A DNA stretch of 64,000 nucleotides from Fasciolopsis buskii (taxonomy: Eukaryota; Platyhelminthes; Trematoda; Plagiorchiida; Fasciolidae), in contig LUCM01004935.1 in the NCBI GenBank assembly GCA_008360955.1, positions 244,365 through 308,364 of the forward strand. The letters run 5' to 3'. How positions within the stretch are numbered: the first letter of the stretch is position 1; each line of letters opens with the position of its first letter. Made by a program: the position numbers and the translations under genes. Of this stretch, positions 60,284-64,000 are shown in pieces. A model generated the notes under the pieces. That model worked only from the letters and a program-made list of their open reading frames with translations, ran no database searches and was not told the origin of the DNA.

Positions 60284-63200
60284 ACATAATCAGATTGTTT
60301 CTAATCAAGAAACTGGCTCGGAGCGGACTAAAAGTCAAACCTGTCGTGAAAAAACATCCGTGCACTGACTATTTAATTCTGCACAGTGTGAAGACCGTTT
60401 ACAACACAAAAAGTTATTTACCGTTTGCAAAATATCAAATTTTAGGAACGTATAAACGACAATTACGTCACGTTGATAATTTGATTTCAAGTCGTTTTTT
60501 AAATATCACCTCACAAAAAAACTGACCTAAAGGTGGCTTTTTACAAACGTATTCTGCGTGCATTTTCGTCCACCGGATCGTAGGCACTACTGACTTTTCC
60601 TAGAGGTACTGAGCAATGCGATTTAACTGTTCACAAATATATTCAGCTGGTCACGAACCAAAAGTTTTAGGTTGTAATTAGAATCTAGGAAACTTGTTTG
60701 ACGCGAGCGCGGGATTTTCGAGCAAAATTTCAATTCAGTTGACCAGATGAACCTAGAGGTTAGTACACAGCACTGTAGCGAACTGCGCGTGGTGTAGTTC
60801 TTCAACAAGGGAATTCCTATCCAACGGAAGTTTAAAAAACCGGTCAGCCATATTGTCCACCTACTTTCTGTGTTTTCAAGGTTCAGCAGTGCACAGTAAA
60901 GAAATAATCCACTGAATGTCAGACAGACTTGGTGGCTTTTTCGAGGCCTCGGTTGGAGACTTGTTCATTACACTAATTTTATTCATCGAGCCTCATGCAA
61001 ATCTATCCAACTGCTTGGCGGTTTTCTATACTTGGGTTCTTATTCACTTTGCTGGAAAGTAATGGTGCAGTTCCCATAGAATGTTTGTGTAGTCGAATTT
61101 TTCTACACAACAGGGATTTGCTTTTTATCTATCAGAAAAAAATCAAACTTCTGTTCATCTTATCATTAACTTTTAAAAAGTAGTTTTTAATTTTGCGCAA
61201 ACCATTTAAAACAGAATCAAATGAATTTACTTCATAGCTTTGCAACCAAGACCTGGTTATGCAATCGCTGAATAGAATAGAGAAAAATAATCTGTCGATT
61301 TGTCGTGTATTACTTACTGATGAGTTAGGTTATGAGTAAAATGAAACTAAAAATAAGCAGCAAGAAAGTCGGTAAAGTGTCCCAATCTCAGAACAACATT
61401 GAAAGGTAGAAAGGTTTACCATTCTCGGTTGAATCCAGTGTAAATGCAGTTTACTCTGATGAGATGTGAACACTTTTAATCTCTTTATAATTAATGATTC
61501 ATTACTTAGCATGCTAGTAGAATATAAGCCAAAATGGTGGCATGCTGTTCGGTAACATTTTAAAGCCGTTCTCGATGGCAAAACAAAACACGACGAACTT
61601 AGGTTACAGCACGTTTTGCTTCAGAAAGATACCGTCTCCAATATCATAATCACACCGCTCATTTTAGGATTTGATAAAGCTTACTCCAGTTCCCTCTGTC
61701 GAACCTCATGCTAACTCTTTCAAACAAAGCACGTGACTTCCTCAGGTTGATCACTACAAACCGGGAATATTACCGACTGAACTTTGGCCAGTCAAGAAGA
61801 AAACGGATACCAATGGAAAAAAAGACTGTTCAGTGTTTCACTAAAAACTTTGTTATCAACTAATTATATACGATCTGCTAGTATGCGCCGACGGTCAATC
61901 TTGGCACTGAAGTAAGGACTTCTATACGATCCACTGGAAGGAACTATTTTTGAAATTTGATGACTGCCTGGCGGAAGTTGCTTCTCAAACCTATAGCATA
62001 ACAATAAAATTGGTGATATGAACATGATGATTTTTAGACGCGTCTGGTTAATTGAAATCACAGTCCTGGAATCCAGTATTCAAGTTTGATTCACACTCGA
62101 ATCCGCAATGGGTATGGTACTGCAACGAGATGGCTTTTTATTCTAGTCTGTTCATTTTGATTGCCCTACTGATGCATCTGGATGATAAGCCTACTGGAAT
62201 CGGTCTCGTGTTGATGTTTTAATTGTCGCCCGTTTCCGAATTAAGCGTGTGCCAAATCCAGCCAGCTGAGGTTTTCTCGTTCATTTGATAATATTAAACC
62301 GATGATGCGTTTAATTTGGTTAGCATTACCATAGCAACTCTTACAATGATAACTCGAAATGAATTCAAAGCGTCCAGTAGCAAAATTCATTAATGCCTGT
62401 TCGCAATTTCATGCGTTTTTTATCCTAATGTCTTGTCTTTTGGCAAGACGTATGGCAGAAAACCTAGTCTGGCGTAAGTTGTGCCATAAAAACATGAACT
62501 AAAAGGAGGATCGATAACTTTCCTAACATCTTTTTAATTTAACTTCGCGACTGATTTAGACACTTAACTGAAGCATTTCACTTAAATAGCCAACCGAAGT
62601 TAGCAATTCCATTATCGGCCAACCAAAGTAATGTTTACTTCTAGGTTCTTGAAGCAATTTTGTGTCCATAGTTTCTTTTACAGTCAGTCTCAGGGGATTT
62701 TCGATTTCAGTTTAATTTTTTTCTGCCAAACGGTGTGAATGGTTTCTTGTATTCAAGCACCTGCGTTAGTTGCAAGAAGTGGAATATTTTACCATCTCAC
62801 TACCTCATTTGAGATCACTGTTATAAGAAGAAATTACGTCGGATTGGAAAGTGGACTGGGTTTGTAGTTCGGAACTCTAGGATTCTTTGCTCTGTCTTCA
62901 TTTTATCCCTGTCTCACTTTCCATGTGCTTGTGTAAACTATCATTTCAAGATCAAATCCAGAAAAAATAACACTGAATTGAGAAACTATAAGCTTAATTT
63001 GAGAATAAGTGGCTATGGTGAATCTCGCTCTTCCCTAGTGCATCGCATTGGCCACTTGAGCACATTAGTCATTAGTTCATGATTCGTCGTCTGTCCGCCA
63101 GCATTCCTTATGAAAAGGACAAGGACAGACCTCTGTCGGGCATCATGCATGTTTTACGGTTGGGGGTTAGCGCAGTGCAGTACTGTTTAGTTGGCTAACC

Positions 63201-63880
63201 GGTATGAGACGACTGAGGTCCTCGACTAAGGTTCGTCCTAACTCTTTTCACGAGGAATCTCTGTGGGGACAGGTACAGAACCATAGACTGTTGACTGATA
63301 TGCTCAACCGGTCATTAATATGCACCCGGGGCGGGCGAGATTCAGCACAACCGCTTGTCCTCAAATTAAATTTACAGTTTCTCATATTCACTTTACGCTT
63401 TCTCACTTCTGCGTTGTCATATCTAAATGCAATCCCGAAATGGTAATGATATGATTGCTACCGTTTAACCACTTCTTGACTCACAAACCCCGGACAACCC
63501 AATTTAGGGGTGTTTCATCCGTTGATTTGCGCCGCGCTATTTGGACTACTTGTACTATCGCTGCTAATAGCACCTTTTCTTGTCTAGTCGCTTTAGACTA
63601 TCGTTAATTACAATTCGGAAAGCCCTCCTAATGGGAACAAGAAAAATCCCATTGCATTTGTTTGTCTGATCACTGACTGATCTGCTCTCAATGCTATAAC
63701 TGAAGTTAAGTTTTATATAACGTTCATGATTATTTTATAATGACCGAATTTGGCACTGGCCGGCTAGCTATTTGTGATTGATTTATTCAGAACCATACGT
63801 GAGCGCTGTCAGTAGTAATTAGTATCAATTACATGAAATAGTTCACCATGTGATATCATGGCTCAACTCACCATAAAGAA
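60284..63880. other. Unassigned AT-rich DNA
   Basis: No gene family is recognised. The plus-strand frame 60295-60525 is strongly basic (FLIKKLARSGLKVKPVVKKH) but shows no known motif or splice context. The minus-strand frame 61581-61330 is unassigned. Confidence 0.35.
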
Positions 63881-63883
63881 ACC

Positions 63884-63942
63884 ATGGAAGCACTGTACAG
63901 CTGTTTCATCCTTGTTAGGAATCATCAGCAGTGCATATCCAC
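63884..63942 (-). ncRNA. Type I hammerhead ribozyme
   Basis: On the minus strand CTGATGA (63928-63922) is followed by helix II (TCCT-AACA-AGGA, with one U-U mismatch at its base) and GAAA (63907-63904). Helix III is two base pairs (AC/GU) closed by AGCU, leading to the GUA cleavage site between 63896 and 63895. Helix I pairs GCACTG with CAGTGC, then after a small internal loop GTGGA with TCCAT (one G-U). All core nucleotides needed for self-cleavage appear present. Such ribozymes process SINE or retrozyme transcripts. Confidence 0.82.
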
Positions 63943-64000
63943 CGCGCCCCAACTGGGACGCGAGCCCGGGACGAACGATTGTGAGTCGAACGCCTTAGCC
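63884..64000 (-). mobile_element. tRNA-derived SINE (Sm-alpha-like), cut by the window edge
   Basis: Read on the minus strand, the window begins with GGCTAAGGCGTTCGACTCAC and then CCGGGCTCGCGTCCC (63969-63955). These correspond to the D/anticodon region and B box of a tRNA-like head. A hammerhead ribozyme follows directly. This order (tRNA-like promoter, then hammerhead) is known for schistosome Sm-alpha SINEs. The A box lies outside or at the edge. A decayed relative is at 33.3 kb. Confidence 0.72.

Noticed and set aside
1..64000. CRISPR array, bacterial operons, or prophage
   Set aside because: No regularly spaced repeats and no prokaryotic gene organisation; gene structure and repeats are those of an animal genome.

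Overview
The window looks like nuclear DNA from a parasitic flatworm, most likely a digenean trematode. It is gene-poor and intron-rich. It carries decayed RTE-like non-LTR retrotransposons whose endonuclease and reverse transcriptase match the type common in flukes. It also carries tRNA-derived SINEs with hammerhead ribozymes, an arrangement best known from schistosome Sm-alpha elements. Nothing prokaryotic was seen: there are no operons, and the longest open frame is 158 codons. I did not identify the species.

The one gene I can assemble with confidence is on the minus strand at 8.57-12.33 kb. It is a Krueppel-like/Sp-type C2H2 zinc-finger transcription factor built from at least three exons (12334-12099, 10447-10388, 9180-8570), with splice sites that join in phase. 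Finger 1 is split by an intron. Finger 2 has about 16 extra residues between its two zinc-binding cysteines. The 5' end of the gene was not found.

Region by region: 1-5.4 kb has no recognisable content. 5.42-5.96 kb is a fold-back/tandem repeat. 8.5-12.4 kb is the zinc-finger gene. 13.3-15.9 kb is a decayed RTE-like LINE (minus strand). 18.76-18.83 kb is a candidate micro-exon. 20.28-20.76 kb is a Tc1/mariner transposase relic. 22.3 kb and 55.5 kb share a SINE tail. 23.69-32.24 kb and 42.09-49.10 kb are the two arms of a large inverted duplication. Its 9.8-kb spacer holds SINE remnants and an (AT)28 tract. 49.1-64 kb is mostly unassigned sequence with a few exon-like segments. It includes a roughly 112-bp insertion with a 13-bp target-site duplication at 60.2 kb, and a SINE with a full hammerhead ribozyme at the right edge.

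The most unusual features are three. The inverted duplication is a mosaic: two blocks are nearly identical, while the colinear sequence beside them falls to roughly 60-70% by eye. The hammerhead in the terminal SINE appears structurally intact. The very short hammerhead-like element exists in two copies, one with a clear target-site duplication. All identities and splice calls were made by eye.
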